64,000 bases of DNA from Verrucomicrobiia bacterium (lineage in GTDB: Bacteria; Verrucomicrobiota; Verrucomicrobiia; Limisphaerales; CAIMTB01). The notes below the pieces were generated by a model. It did no database searches, was not told where the DNA came from, and was given only the letters and a program-made list of their open reading frames with translations. The stretch covers positions 120,332 to 184,331 of the forward strand of contig JAHCBA010000009.1 of the NCBI GenBank assembly GCA_019634625.1, given 5' to 3'. Shown piece after piece: positions 34,581-44,902 of the stretch (positions within the stretch are counted from its first letter, which is position 1; each line of letters starts with the position of its first letter). A program made the position numbers and the translations under genes.

Positions 34581-34690
34581 GCTGCGACCCCTGGCGGGGT
34601 CGTGGGCGGGGTGGGACTTCTGACCGGGGGTCGAACCCTCGGAGCCGGGTTCGACCCCCGGCTAATCTCTGGGAAACCCTGCGGGTTTCC
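34581..34690. repeat. Family C three-hairpin repeat, copy 1
   Basis: Hairpin 1 is CGACCCC-TGGC-GGGGTCG (34585-34602). Hairpin 2 has a perfect 15-bp stem, CCGGGGGTCGAACCC with GGGTTCGACCCCCGG (34624-34661). Hairpin 3 is GGAAACCC-TGC-GGGTTTCC (34672-34690). The right half of hairpin 2 can also fold as CCGGG-TTCGACC-CCCGG, the shape of a tRNA T-arm. It lies about 100 bp before the likely start of the next gene. Confidence 0.65.
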
Positions 34691-34791
34691 GGACCCGATT
34701 GAAGGGGAACCTGCCAGATGTCCTGGGATGGCCTGGAATGAGTTGGTTTTCCGGGATTCGGGCGACGACTCTGGTTCCGATGTTTGCGTCG

Positions 34792-37700
34792 ATGCGGTTC
34801 GTCCGTGTGGGGAGATGTCCCCGAGGTCTTTCCCAGATTGCCGGCATGCTGGCGTTGTGGGTGGCGTGTCTGGTGGGGGTGTCGCGGGCGGGAGCCCAGG
34901 GAACCGGCGACGGGGATTGGCTGCGGTTTGTGGAGGTGCGACCGGGCCTGGCGGGCACGTTGAACCTGGTGGCGGCGGCGTCTCCGGGGGCGGAGGTGGT
35001 GCTGTTGTGGGGCGAGACGGTCGAGAGGATCGATGTGCCGATCGCCACGGAGCGTGCGGGGGCGGACGGGACGCTGTCGTTCGAGGTCGAGCGGACGGGG
35101 GCGGGCGCGGGTTATTTTCGGGGCCTGGTCGTTGGGGGGACGCGGTGGGTCGAGGTGTCGCCGGCGCCGGGCGAGGAGGGGGTGGCGTTGACGCGGGAGA
35201 CGATCTTCCGGTTCGACGGCGCCCTGGCGGAGGGGACGACGGTGGGGGCGACGGAATTGACGGCGTCGTTCGGCGGACGGCGGCTGTTGTCGCGGGTGGA
35301 GGTGTCGCGGGATCGGCGGACGGTGTCGTTGTTTTATCTGGAGCCGTTGCCGGCGAATGCACGGGTGCAGGTGCGGTGGGATGCGGCGGGGTTGCGGGAT
35401 GAGCGGGGGCGGGAACCCGACTGGGGCGGTCTCCGGGGTGCTGACGGGGTGGTGGCCTTCGAGTTCGGGACGTTGGGGACGCAGACGCTTCCGGGAACGG
35501 TCGTAGTGGGACGGGTGCTGGCGTCGGAGCTGGTGCCGGACGGGAATGGGGGCATGACGAACCGGCCGTTGTCCGGGGTGACGATCTCGGTGGACGGGGC
35601 GGAGGAGACGATCCGGGCGACGACGGATGCGGAGGGGTGGTTCCGGCTGGACCCGAGTCCGTCGGGGCGATTCTTCGTGACGGTGGATGGGCGGACGGCG
35701 GAGGGGAGCGCCTGGCCGACGGGGGCGTACTACCCGTTTGTGGGGAAGGCGTGGGAAGCGCAGCCGGGCCGGACGAATCTGGCGAACGGGAACGGGGAGA
35801 TCTACCTGCCGCGGATTGCGGCGGGCAGCCTGGTGACGGTGAGCGCCATGGAGGAGACGGCGATCACCTTTCCGGCGGACGTGCTGGCGGCGAATCCGGC
35901 GCTGGAGGGGGTGTCGATCCGGGTTCCGGCGAACGGGCTGTTCGCGAATGACGGCACGCGCGGGGGGCGGGTGGGCATTGCGCCGGTGGCGTCCGACCGG
36001 TTGCCGGAGCCGTTGCCGGCGGGGCTGGCGTTTCCGCTGGTGATCACCATCCAGACCGACGGGCCGCTGAACTTCGATGCGCCGGTGCCGGTGCGGTTCC
36101 CGAATTTGCCGGACCCGGTGACTGGCGAGGTGTTGCCGCCGGGGGCCCCGACCGCGCTCTGGAGTTTCAATCACGACACGGGGCGCTGGGAGATCCAGGG
36201 GTCGATGACGGTGACGGCGGACGGCCGGCATGTGGACACGGATCCTGGGGTTGGGGTGCGGCAGCCGGGGTGGCACGGGGCCCGTCCGGGGACCCAGAGC
36301 CGGGGCGGGAGATCGTGGTTCGGGGGAGGTTCGGAGGGTTCGGGTGAATCGGAGGAGGTGACGGATCCGTGCCGGCGATCGTTGAGGGATGTGGCCTTCT
36401 CGGCGATCGGGGAGAACTGGCAGGCGATCGGGGAGTGCGCGACGAGCTGGCTGCCGTGGAAGGCGGTCCGAAGCGGCGCCGACTGCGCGATGTCGCTGGC
36501 GGGGACGATGTCGGATCTGCTGGGGCGGGCGCGCCGGACCCGCGAGGAGATTCGGGAGCACCCGGGAGCGACCGGACGGAACCTGTTCCGTATTTTTCTG
36601 GTGGGCGCGAAGGTGGTGGTGGATGGGCATGCGGCGTTGCTGGACTGCGTGAAGAAGGCGGCGGTGGGGACGGTGGTGGACCGGTTCCTGAACTGCGGGA
36701 CGGCGCTGGCGGGAACGGCGGACTCGGTGTGCCGGGGCTATCTGCCGCCGGCGGGTTGCGCTCCGAGTCCCGCGCTGACGCGGACCTGTGTGGTGACCGG
36801 GGCGGCGGTGCAGGGGATGCGGGCGGCTTCGGCGGTGGCGACGGGGGAGGATTTCCATGGGGCCGAGGATTTGCAGGAGAAAGTGACGGCGGGGGTCGGG
36901 CTGGTGAAGGACCTGGTGGATGTCGGGCTGGAGCTGGTGGGGGGCGAAGCGCAGGCGACGGGTCGGGCGCTGGCGGGGTTGCCTGGGGTGCCGGACGACG
37001 CGGTGATCCTGGCGCTGATGGACGATCTGGTGGGGGCGTTGGAGGTGGCGGCGGGACTGTCGGGATCGACGGCCGCGTTGTACGACGCGACGGCCGGGGC
37101 GCTGGAGGCGCGGGATGGGGTGGCGCTGCGACTGGGGGAACTGGTGGCGGTGGCGGGGCAGCGGGTTTCATCGCCGGTGTATTACGCCATCGAGGTTGGG
37201 GACGTGGTGCTGCGCGGGACCGCGGTTCAGGACATTGTGGCGATTCTGGGGCCTGAACTCGACTACCGGCTGACGGTGGTCGAGCCGCGCCGGGGTTTGT
37301 ACGGCGAGACCTATGGCGTGAGTGCGCGGAACGGAGCCGTCACGACGTTTCCGGCGGTGGCGCTGCTGCCGTACGGGGACCGGGCGGACAGCGATGGCGA
37401 CGGGCTTCCGGACGTGGCGGAGTGGGTGATCGGGACGGATCCGGGTCTGGCCGACACGGACGGGGACGGGATTTCGGACGGGGCGGAAGTGCGGGCGGGG
37501 ACGGATCCGCTGGACGGGTTGCCGGTGCGGACGGGGGTGATTGCGTCGGCGCCGGCGACCGGGGTGGCGGTGCATGTGGCGGTGCGGGACGACTGGGCGG
37601 TGACGGCCAACGGGACCGCGGGCATCACGGTATTCGAGGTTTCGGATCCGTTTGCGCCACGGCGCTGGGCGGAGCTGGACACGCCGGGGAACGCGCTTGA

Positions 37701-40700
37701 GGTGGCGTTGGGGCGGGGCATCGCGGCGGTGGCGGACGGGCCGGCGGGATTGACCGTCGTGGATGTGAACGGGCCGTTGGGGACGCGGTTGCGGCATCGG
37801 GTTCCGCTGGGGGGAACGGCGGTGACGGTGGCGTTGGAGGCGGTGCGGGCGTGGGTGGGGTTGTCCTCCGGGGACTTGGTGGGTGTGGATCTCGAGACGG
37901 GCCAGGCGGGTTTGCGGCTGCGGTTCCCGGGGGCGGTCGATGGGGTCGCGTTGGAGGGGGATGTGCTGCATGTCCTCACGCGGACGGCGCTGTTGCTGTA
38001 CCGGATGGTGGATGGGACACCGGTGCGGGCGGGGGAGGTGGCGGTGGCGGGTCAGACCTCGCCGCTGGAGACGGGGCGCAAGCTGTTTGTCGGGGATGGG
38101 CTGGCATACGTCGGGCACTTTACGGGGTTTACGGTCGTGGATGTGCGGGACCCGATGGCACCGCGGGTGGTGGGGACCCCGCCGGTGACCCAGGCGGCCG
38201 TGCACGGGCTGGCGGCGAACGGGAGCGGGGTGTTGCTGGCGGTCACGAGTTTCGGGGGGACGCAGACCCTGGCGGTTTCGATGTACGACGTGCGGGAAGC
38301 GACGGACACCACGCGGTCGCTGGCCACCTTCGAGACGCCGGGGACGGCGCGGGCGGTGGCAATTTACCGGGGCCTGGGGTATGTGGCGGATGGGGCGCGG
38401 GGATTGCAGGTTTTGAACTATCTGCCGTACGACCGCCTGGGGGTGCCGCCGACGATCGGGTTGGGAGGCGACTTCGTGATCACGAACGGGGTGCCGGCGT
38501 GGATCGAGGGACGCCCGGCGCGGTTGACGGCGCGGGTGACCGACGATGTGCAGGTGCGGGAGGTGACCTTCCATGCGGATGGCGTGCAGATCGGCCGGGA
38601 CGGTTCGTTTCCCTTCGAGCACCGGCTGGTGGTCCCCGCGTGGCATCCGGAGCGCGTCGTGGTGGTGCGGGCCCGGGCGATTGACACCGGGGGCAACGCG
38701 ACATGGAGCGAGCCGGTTTCGGTGCGGATTCTGCCCGACCCGACGCCGCCGGCGGTTCGATCGGTGCAGCCGGGAGATGGAGCGCGGGTCGGGGCGGTGT
38801 CGGCGGTGCGGGTGACCTTCACCAAGCCGGTGGATCCGGACACGCTGGCCGGGGCGTTGGAACTGGTCGGAGCGGGACCGGATGAGGCATTCGACACTCC
38901 GGACGACAGGGTGCCTGCGGGATTGACGTTGAGTTACCGCGCCCTGGAACAGGCGGCGGTGTGGACGGTTCCCGACATGCTTGCCGCCGGGCGGTACCGG
39001 GTGCGGGTGTTGCCGAGCGTGCGGGACCTGACGGGGAATGCGCTGGCGGAGGCGGTGGTGTCCACGTTTGCCACCGGGGCTTTCCCTGACGCCGATGGCG
39101 ACTGTCTGCCCGACGATCTCGAACGGGTTCTGGAACTCGATCCGTTCAACCCGGACACCGACGGCAACGGGGTGTTGGACGGCGACGAGGATTTCGCCGG
39201 GGACGGGATCTCGAATTGCGAGGCGGTGTTCCTGGGCAAGCCGCTGGTGCCGGTGCTGGCGTCGGGGCGGAGTGTGGTGGCGACGTTGAGAGTGGGCGGG
39301 GTGGGGCGGTACCAGATCGACGCGGCGGCCGGGGAACGGTTGCTTGCGAATGTCGGTTGGATGTCGGGATCGGGGACGCCGCACCTGCGGGTGTACGGAC
39401 CGGACGGGGTGCTGGTGAATCCGGATGGAGCGGCGACGGTGTCGTTCCTGGAGTTCGAGGCGGCGGTGGCGGGCACGTACTACGTCCTGGTGCGGGACGT
39501 GGGGGACAACCAGGCGTTGGGGTACCGGCTGACGCTGGTACGGGTGCCGGGGGACCAGGAGCCGGACGACGAGGTGGCGGGGTTGGTGAGCGGGCGGTCG
39601 GTGGAAGGGGTGCTGCCGTTGGGGGACCTGGACGTGTTCACCTATGGGGCGGGCGTTGGGGAACGGCTGATCGTGAACGTGGGGTGGATGTCGGGATCGG
39701 GGACGCCGCATCTGCGGGTGTACGGACCGGACGGGGTGCTGGTGAATCCGGATGAAGCGGCGACGGTGTCGTTTCTGGAATTCGAGGTGGCGGTGGCGGG
39801 CACGTACTCCTTCGTCGTGCGGGACGTGGGGGACAACCAGGCGATGGGGTACCGGCTGACCCTGGTGCGGGTCCCGGGGGACCAGGAGCCGAACGACGAG
39901 GTGGCGGGGTTGGTGAGCGGGCGGTCGGTGGAAGGGGTGCTGCCGTTGGGGGACCTGGATGTATTCACCTATGCGGCGGGCGTTGGGGAACGGCTGATTG
40001 TGAACCTGGGTTGGATGTCGGGATCAGGGACACCGCATCTGCGGGTGTACGGACCGGACGGGGTGCTGGTGAATCCGGATGGGGCGGCGACGGTGTCGTT
40101 TCTGGAGTTCGAGGCGGCGGTGGCGGGCACGTACACCTTCGTCGTGCGGGAAGTCGGGGACAACCATGCGATGGGGTACCGGCTGACCCTGGTGCGGGTC
40201 CCGGGGGAACAGGAACCGAACGACGAGGCGGCGGGGTTGGTGAGCGGGCGGTCGGTGGAAGGGGTGCTGCCGTTGGGGGACCTGGACGTGTTCACCTATG
40301 CGGCTGGAGTTGGGGAACGGCTGATTGTGAACCTGGGTTGGATGTCGGGATCAGGGACACCGCATCTGAGGGTGTACGGACCGGACGGGGTGCTGGTGAA
40401 TCCGGATGGGGCGGCGACGGTGTCGTTTCTGGAGTTCGAGGCGGCGGTGGCGGGCACGTACTTCTTCGTCGTGCGGGAAGTCGGGGACAACCATGCGATG
40501 GGGTACCGGCTGACGCTGTTGCGGGTGCCGGGGGAACAGGAACCGAACGACGAGGCGGCGGGGTTGGTGAGCGGGCGGTCGGTGGAAGGGGTGCTGCCGT
40601 TGGGGGACCTGGACGTGTTCACCTATGCGGCTGGAGTTGGGGAACGGTTGATTGTGAACCTGGGTTGGATGTCGGGATCGGGGACACCGCATCTGCGGGT

Positions 40701-41181
40701 GTACGGACCGGACGGGGTGCTGGTGAATCCGGATGGGGCGGCGACGGTATCGTTTCTGGAATTCGAGGTGGCGGTGGCGGGCACGTACACCTTCGTGGTG
40801 CGGGAAGTGGGGGACAACCATTCGATGGGGTACCGGCTGACGCTGTTGCGGGTGCCGGGGGCACAGGAACCGAACGACGAGGCGGTTGAACTGGCGGCGG
40901 GGGTGCCGGTGACGGGCCTGTTACCGTTGGGGGATCTGGACGTGTTCCAATTTGGGGCGGTGGTTGGGGAGCCGATTCGGATCGGGGTGGTGTGGGTATC
41001 GGGCAGCGGCACGCCGCATGTGCGGATGTACGGGCCGCGGGGGAACCTGCTGAATCCCCAGCCCGGGGTCTTTGCGGCGTCGCTGGACCTGGTGGCGGGC
41101 GAATCGGGAACGCACACGGTGGTGGTGCGGGAGCGTGGGGACGACCACGCCATGGGGTACCGGCTGACGCGCGAGCCATGA
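34792..41181 (+). CDS. Giant secreted multidomain protein with C-terminal PPC repeats
   Basis: The start is placed at 34792, which gives 2129 residues and a normal signal peptide (GMLALWVACLVGVSRAGAQG); ATGs at 34738 and 34780 are also possible. Domains by rough residue are a carboxypeptidase-regulatory-like Ig module (261-300), a cysteine-containing helical region of unknown type (520-740), thrombospondin type 3-like calcium loops DSDGDGLPD and DTDGDGISD (866-910), an LVIVD-type propeller (916-1210), two Ig-like domains (1219-1426, the second Big_5-like with PPAVRSVQPGDGARV) and another calcium loop. Six PPC-like beta-sandwich repeats of about 109 residues close the protein (1488-2129), each with LPLGDLDVF and SGSGTPHLRVYGPDG. 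It is probably a surface or secreted adhesin-like or scaffold protein. No sorting signal is recognised at the C-terminus. Confidence 0.8.
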   Translation: MRFVRVGRCPRGLSQIAGMLALWVACLVGVSRAGAQGTGDGDWLRFVEVRPGLAGTLNLVAAASPGAEVVLLWGETVERIDVPIATERAGADGTLSFEVERTGAGAGYFRGLVVGGTRWVEVSPAPGEEGVALTRETIFRFDGALAEGTTVGATELTASFGGRRLLSRVEVSRDRRTVSLFYLEPLPANARVQVRWDAAGLRDERGREPDWGGLRGADGVVAFEFGTLGTQTLPGTVVVGRVLASELVPDGNGGMTNRPLSGVTISVDGAEETIRATTDAEGWFRLDPSPSGRFFVTVDGRTAEGSAWPTGAYYPFVGKAWEAQPGRTNLANGNGEIYLPRIAAGSLVTVSAMEETAITFPADVLAANPALEGVSIRVPANGLFANDGTRGGRVGIAPVASDRLPEPLPAGLAFPLVITIQTDGPLNFDAPVPVRFPNLPDPVTGEVLPPGAPTALWSFNHDTGRWEIQGSMTVTADGRHVDTDPGVGVRQPGWHGARPGTQSRGGRSWFGGGSEGSGESEEVTDPCRRSLRDVAFSAIGENWQAIGECATSWLPWKAVRSGADCAMSLAGTMSDLLGRARRTREEIREHPGATGRNLFRIFLVGAKVVVDGHAALLDCVKKAAVGTVVDRFLNCGTALAGTADSVCRGYLPPAGCAPSPALTRTCVVTGAAVQGMRAASAVATGEDFHGAEDLQEKVTAGVGLVKDLVDVGLELVGGEAQATGRALAGLPGVPDDAVILALMDDLVGALEVAAGLSGSTAALYDATAGALEARDGVALRLGELVAVAGQRVSSPVYYAIEVGDVVLRGTAVQDIVAILGPELDYRLTVVEPRRGLYGETYGVSARNGAVTTFPAVALLPYGDRADSDGDGLPDVAEWVIGTDPGLADTDGDGISDGAEVRAGTDPLDGLPVRTGVIASAPATGVAVHVAVRDDWAVTANGTAGITVFEVSDPFAPRRWAELDTPGNALEVALGRGIAAVADGPAGLTVVDVNGPLGTRLRHRVPLGGTAVTVALEAVRAWVGLSSGDLVGVDLETGQAGLRLRFPGAVDGVALEGDVLHVLTRTALLLYRMVDGTPVRAGEVAVAGQTSPLETGRKLFVGDGLAYVGHFTGFTVVDVRDPMAPRVVGTPPVTQAAVHGLAANGSGVLLAVTSFGGTQTLAVSMYDVREATDTTRSLATFETPGTARAVAIYRGLGYVADGARGLQVLNYLPYDRLGVPPTIGLGGDFVITNGVPAWIEGRPARLTARVTDDVQVREVTFHADGVQIGRDGSFPFEHRLVVPAWHPERVVVVRARAIDTGGNATWSEPVSVRILPDPTPPAVRSVQPGDGARVGAVSAVRVTFTKPVDPDTLAGALELVGAGPDEAFDTPDDRVPAGLTLSYRALEQAAVWTVPDMLAAGRYRVRVLPSVRDLTGNALAEAVVSTFATGAFPDADGDCLPDDLERVLELDPFNPDTDGNGVLDGDEDFAGDGISNCEAVFLGKPLVPVLASGRSVVATLRVGGVGRYQIDAAAGERLLANVGWMSGSGTPHLRVYGPDGVLVNPDGAATVSFLEFEAAVAGTYYVLVRDVGDNQALGYRLTLVRVPGDQEPDDEVAGLVSGRSVEGVLPLGDLDVFTYGAGVGERLIVNVGWMSGSGTPHLRVYGPDGVLVNPDEAATVSFLEFEVAVAGTYSFVVRDVGDNQAMGYRLTLVRVPGDQEPNDEVAGLVSGRSVEGVLPLGDLDVFTYAAGVGERLIVNLGWMSGSGTPHLRVYGPDGVLVNPDGAATVSFLEFEAAVAGTYTFVVREVGDNHAMGYRLTLVRVPGEQEPNDEAAGLVSGRSVEGVLPLGDLDVFTYAAGVGERLIVNLGWMSGSGTPHLRVYGPDGVLVNPDGAATVSFLEFEAAVAGTYFFVVREVGDNHAMGYRLTLLRVPGEQEPNDEAAGLVSGRSVEGVLPLGDLDVFTYAAGVGERLIVNLGWMSGSGTPHLRVYGPDGVLVNPDGAATVSFLEFEVAVAGTYTFVVREVGDNHSMGYRLTLLRVPGAQEPNDEAVELAAGVPVTGLLPLGDLDVFQFGAVVGEPIRIGVVWVSGSGTPHVRMYGPRGNLLNPQPGVFAASLDLVAGESGTHTVVVRERGDDHAMGYRLTREP
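39256..41178 (+). repeat. Six tandem ~327-bp repeats encoding PPC-like domains
   Basis: Units begin near 39256, 39589, 39916, 40243, 40570 and 40897. Units 2 to 5 are exactly 327 bp apart and nearly identical at DNA level, while the first and last are more diverged. This pattern points to recent amplification or gene conversion within the gene. Confidence 0.85.
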
Positions 41182-41310
41182 GCGGGGTCTTCAGGGAAGC
41201 GTCGCGGCGTCGATAGAAACGATGTGGAGATTTCGTTTGCGGCGGCAAAACGGGGGTCCCTAGGTTTTGCGCGCACGGCGTGGCGCCCGAGGGCGCGTCG
41301 TGTGAAGCCC

Positions 41311-43500
41311 ATGATCTCACAAGCCCCGTCTTCGTCGGAACTCGCCGAACTTCGCGCCGGTCTGCACCGGCTGGCGCGCAACCTGTGGTGGACCTGGAAC
41401 CAGGACGCCCAGGATCTGTTCCAGGAACTGTCGCCGCGCTCGTGGCAGAACCTTTATCACAACGCGGTGGCGGTGATGTGGGAAGTGTCGGATTACGAGT
41501 TGAAGGTCCACCTGATGGAGCCGGCGTTCCGGCAGCGGGTGAAGGATGTGCTGGCGGACTTCGACGCGTATCTGGCGGAGCCGAACACCTGGGCGAAGGA
41601 GCACGCGCCGGAGCTGGCGGAGCGGCCGGTGGCGTATTTCTCGGCGGAGTTCGGGTTTCACGAGACCCTGCCGATTGCGGCGGGGGGCTTGGGGGTGCTG
41701 GCCGGGGACCACGCGAAGGCGGCGAGCGATCTTGGGCTGGGGTTTGTGGGGATCAGCCTGTTTTACCGGGAGGGGTACTTCCAGCAGGCGATCGACCAGA
41801 ACAACTGGCAGACCGAGTACTACGCGTGGCTGGACCCGAAGAACCTGCCGCTCGAGCCGGTGGTGGATGGGAAGGGGGAGCCGGTGCGCTGCCATGTGCG
41901 GCTGGGGATGAGCACCGTTCATTTCCGGGCGTGGCGGGTGAATGTGGGGCGGTGCCCGGTCTATCTGCTCGATCCGCACGTGGACGGGAACGAGGAGCAT
42001 TTCCGGAACATGGCGAGCCGTGTGTACGGGGGCGACAACTCGACGCGCATCATGCAGGAGATTCTGCTGGGCGTGGGCGGGGTGCGGTTGCTGCGCACGC
42101 TCGGGATCGAGCCGTCGGTGTTCCACATGAACGAGGGGCACGCGGCGTTTCTGATTTTGGAACTGGTGCGGGAGAAGCTGGCGGCGGGGATGGGTTTCGA
42201 CGAGGCGCTGGCGGGGGTGCGCGAGCACTGCGTGTTCACCACGCACACGCCGGTCGAGGCCGGGCACGACCGGTTCAGTCCGGAGCTGATGTCCTACATG
42301 GCGCACAAGTTCCAGACGCAGCTTGGGTTGACGCACGAGCAGTTGATGGCGCTGGGGCGGGTGAAGGCGGATGACGCGACGGAGCCGTTTTGCATGACGG
42401 TGCTGGCGCTGAAGGGATCGCGCGCGGCGAACGGCGTGAGCGAGCTGCACGGGGCGGTCAGCCGGGAGATGTGGCGCGGGTTGTATCCGGGGGCTTCGAC
42501 GGACGAGGTGCCGATCGGGCATGTGACCAACGGCGTGCATCTGCCGGGTTGGATGAAGGGGACGGCGCGGAGGTTCTGGTACGACAAGTACTGCGACTGG
42601 GAGCGGGCCAACGGGAGTTCGGGGCCGGCGGCGCCGCACCTTCGCACGGCGGATTTCTGGGAGCGGCTGGTGAACTCCGGGGAGTTCTGGGAACGGATGG
42701 CGGACCCGACGTTCACGACGGACGAGGAATTGTGGTCGTTGCGGTACAAGCTGCGGCGGCAGCTGGTGGAGTTTGCGCGGCGCCGGCTGTTGATCCAGGG
42801 GCAGCGGATTTCGCAGCGGGACTTCATCGAGTTCGACCATCTGCTGAGCACGGATGCGCTGACCATCGGGTTTGCGCGGCGGTTTGCGACATACAAGCGG
42901 GCGCCGCTGATATTCGATCATTTCGAGCAGATCGTGGGGCTGACGCGCGATTCGCAGCGGCCGGTGCAGTTCATTTTCGCGGGCAAGGCGCATCCGCGGG
43001 ACGACGCGGGGAAGACGTTCATCCAGAAGATCATCCACCTGAGCAAGCACAGCGAACTCAAGGGGCGGCTGGTGTTCATCGAGAACTACGACATCCACAT
43101 CGCGCGGCAGATGACCAGCGGCTGCGACGTGTGGTTGAACAATCCGCGGCGTCCCCTCGAGGCCAGCGGCACCAGCGGGATGAAGACCACGACGCACGGG
43201 TGCCTGAATCTCAGCATTCTTGACGGATGGTGGCGCGAGGGCTGGAACGGCGAGAACGGATTCGCCATCGGGGACGATTCGCATCCGGCGGACGTGGTGG
43301 AACAGGACCGGCGGGACACGGAGAACCTGTACCGGGTGCTGACCGAGGAGGTGATCCCCTGTTATTACGACCGGGACGGCAACGGGCTTCCGCGGCAGTG
43401 GCTCAAGCGGATCCGCAACGCGATGGTCACGCTGGCCCCGAAGTACACCACCTGGCGGATGGTGCAGGAGTACGTGGCGAAGTATTACCTCGCGCGATAG
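41311..43500 (+). CDS. glgP: Alpha-glucan (glycogen) phosphorylase, GT35
   Basis: The start at 41311 gives 729 residues beginning MISQAPSSSELAELRAGL. The N-terminal segment LARNLWWTWNQDAQDLFQELSP is the DUF3417-type opening of the Thermus/Thermotoga class of phosphorylases. The catalytic part includes YFSAEFGFHETLPIAAGGLGVLAGDH, FHMNEGHAAFL, FTTHTPVEAGHDRF, GFARRFATYKRA and EASGTSGMKTTTHGCLNLSILDGWW, the last carrying the PLP lysine (near residue 624). The enzyme releases glucose 1-phosphate from glycogen. Its last 16 bases overlap the convergent amidohydrolase gene. Confidence 0.94.
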   Translation: MISQAPSSSELAELRAGLHRLARNLWWTWNQDAQDLFQELSPRSWQNLYHNAVAVMWEVSDYELKVHLMEPAFRQRVKDVLADFDAYLAEPNTWAKEHAPELAERPVAYFSAEFGFHETLPIAAGGLGVLAGDHAKAASDLGLGFVGISLFYREGYFQQAIDQNNWQTEYYAWLDPKNLPLEPVVDGKGEPVRCHVRLGMSTVHFRAWRVNVGRCPVYLLDPHVDGNEEHFRNMASRVYGGDNSTRIMQEILLGVGGVRLLRTLGIEPSVFHMNEGHAAFLILELVREKLAAGMGFDEALAGVREHCVFTTHTPVEAGHDRFSPELMSYMAHKFQTQLGLTHEQLMALGRVKADDATEPFCMTVLALKGSRAANGVSELHGAVSREMWRGLYPGASTDEVPIGHVTNGVHLPGWMKGTARRFWYDKYCDWERANGSSGPAAPHLRTADFWERLVNSGEFWERMADPTFTTDEELWSLRYKLRRQLVEFARRRLLIQGQRISQRDFIEFDHLLSTDALTIGFARRFATYKRAPLIFDHFEQIVGLTRDSQRPVQFIFAGKAHPRDDAGKTFIQKIIHLSKHSELKGRLVFIENYDIHIARQMTSGCDVWLNNPRRPLEASGTSGMKTTTHGCLNLSILDGWWREGWNGENGFAIGDDSHPADVVEQDRRDTENLYRVLTEEVIPCYYDRDGNGLPRQWLKRIRNAMVTLAPKYTTWRMVQEYVAKYYLAR

Positions 43501-44876
43501 CGCTCGTAGAGCCGGGTGTGGCGGGTTTCGAGCGGGACCTCCCGCCCGGCGATCCACATGCGAAGCACGTTGGCGCGGAGGTCGAGGATGTCGGCGTCTG
43601 CCACGAACAGGGTGGCGTCCTTGCCGGCTTCGAGGGAGCCCAGGCGGTCGCCGAGGCCGAGCATCTGCGCGGGGTGCAGGGTGAGCGCGCGCAGGGCCTC
43701 GTCGCGGGGAAGACCGAAGGCCACCGCATGGGAGGCGGCGTAGGGGATATTGCGGACGTTCGAGGCTCCGAAGCGGTCGGCTCCTCCGGAGAAGGCGAAC
43801 TTCACCCCGGCCCGGGCGAGGACCGCGGGGGCGGTGAAGTGGACGTCGTAGGGGTCGGTGTCGCGGGCGGGCAGGGTGAAGACGTGATCGAAGGCGACCG
43901 GGACGCCCTGCCGTGCGAGGTCGTCGGGGAGACGCCACGCATCGCGGCCGCCGGCCAGAACGACGCGATAATGGCGTCGGGCGGCCCATTCGAGGGCGGA
44001 CCGGATCTGGCGGATTTCGTTGGCGTGGAGGAAGACGGGGATTTCGCCGCGGAGGACGGGAAGCATGGCTTCCCAGGCGGGCACGGGGAGGAAACCATCC
44101 GAGGGAGGTTCGGGGCGGGGGTTGGGTTCACCGGGAAGGCGGGGACGTTCGGTGGTGAAGGACGAGGCGGCGCGGCGGCGGGCATAGGCTTCGGCCTCGT
44201 TGAAGAACTCGTCGAGGTCGCGCAGGCGCCGCTCACGATCCCGGATCTGATCCTCGATCGAGCGCCAGCGGTCAGGCTGGGGGGATTCGGAGCGCGGGGT
44301 GGTGTTGAGGGCGAAGGGAGGCCAGGCGACGTGCAGACCCGTGACCCGTCGGACCGCGGTTTCCTCGATGGTCCAGCCGTGAAGGGCGATGACGGACGAA
44401 TGGCCGGCGACGAGGCCGCCCGACGGGGTGGCCTGGGCATGGGTGTAGCCGTTGGCGCGGGCGACCGGGATCAGTTCGGAGTCGGGATTGACGGCGAGCC
44501 AGGCGTACACGTCGGGGGTGAACTCACCGACCTCGTTGGAGTCGCGGGTGGCGCGGACGGCGTCGATTTCGACGAGACCGAGGAGGGTGAGGGGCGCGAT
44601 CAGGCCGGGGAAGACATGGGCGCCGTTGAGTTCGACCACGCGATCGGGGGCCTGGGCGGGTTCCGTGCCCACGGCGGCGATGAGGCCGTGGCGGAGGACG
44701 AGCGGGGCATTGGTCAGGGTGGGACCGGAGACCGTGTGCAGGATGCCGCCGCGCAGGACGACCGTTTCGGCGGCGGCCGGTGCGGAGGCCGCGAGGGCCG
44801 CGAGGGCCGCGCAGGCGAGGTGGAGGAGGGTGAGGGGGGATTTCACGGCGTGGAAGGGGCGGAGGTGGAGAGGCAT
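43485..44876 (-). CDS. Amidohydrolase-family protein lacking the HxH metal motif, exported
   Basis: The start at 44876 gives 463 residues with a signal peptide (LACAALAALAASAPAAAET). Amidohydrolase features are GGILHTVSGPTLTNAPLVLRHGLIAAVG at the start and TLHPAQMLGLGDRLGSLEAGKDATLFV at the end. Where active members have 'PGxID-H-x-H', this protein has HVFPGLIAPLTLLGLVEI, so the first metal-binding pair is missing. It starts 26 bp after the stop of the larger amidohydrolase gene, so the two form an operon. It may be an inactive partner subunit. Confidence in the family is good; activity is doubtful. Confidence 0.8.
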   Translation of the reverse strand: MPLHLRPFHAVKSPLTLLHLACAALAALAASAPAAAETVVLRGGILHTVSGPTLTNAPLVLRHGLIAAVGTEPAQAPDRVVELNGAHVFPGLIAPLTLLGLVEIDAVRATRDSNEVGEFTPDVYAWLAVNPDSELIPVARANGYTHAQATPSGGLVAGHSSVIALHGWTIEETAVRRVTGLHVAWPPFALNTTPRSESPQPDRWRSIEDQIRDRERRLRDLDEFFNEAEAYARRRAASSFTTERPRLPGEPNPRPEPPSDGFLPVPAWEAMLPVLRGEIPVFLHANEIRQIRSALEWAARRHYRVVLAGGRDAWRLPDDLARQGVPVAFDHVFTLPARDTDPYDVHFTAPAVLARAGVKFAFSGGADRFGASNVRNIPYAASHAVAFGLPRDEALRALTLHPAQMLGLGDRLGSLEAGKDATLFVADADILDLRANVLRMWIAGREVPLETRHTRLYERYRAR

Positions 44877-44902
44877 GAGGGCGGCGCCGGGGGTCGGTCG
44901 GG

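Noticed and set aside
34624..34690. tRNA gene suggested by the T-arm-like hairpin
   Set aside because: No D-arm, anticodon arm or matching acceptor stem can be drawn around it; the T-arm shape is half of a longer hairpin.
37168..39711. 847-codon minus-strand frame opposite the PPC protein
   Set aside because: It is an Arg/His/Pro-rich shadow with no recognisable domains; the plus strand has consistent domains.
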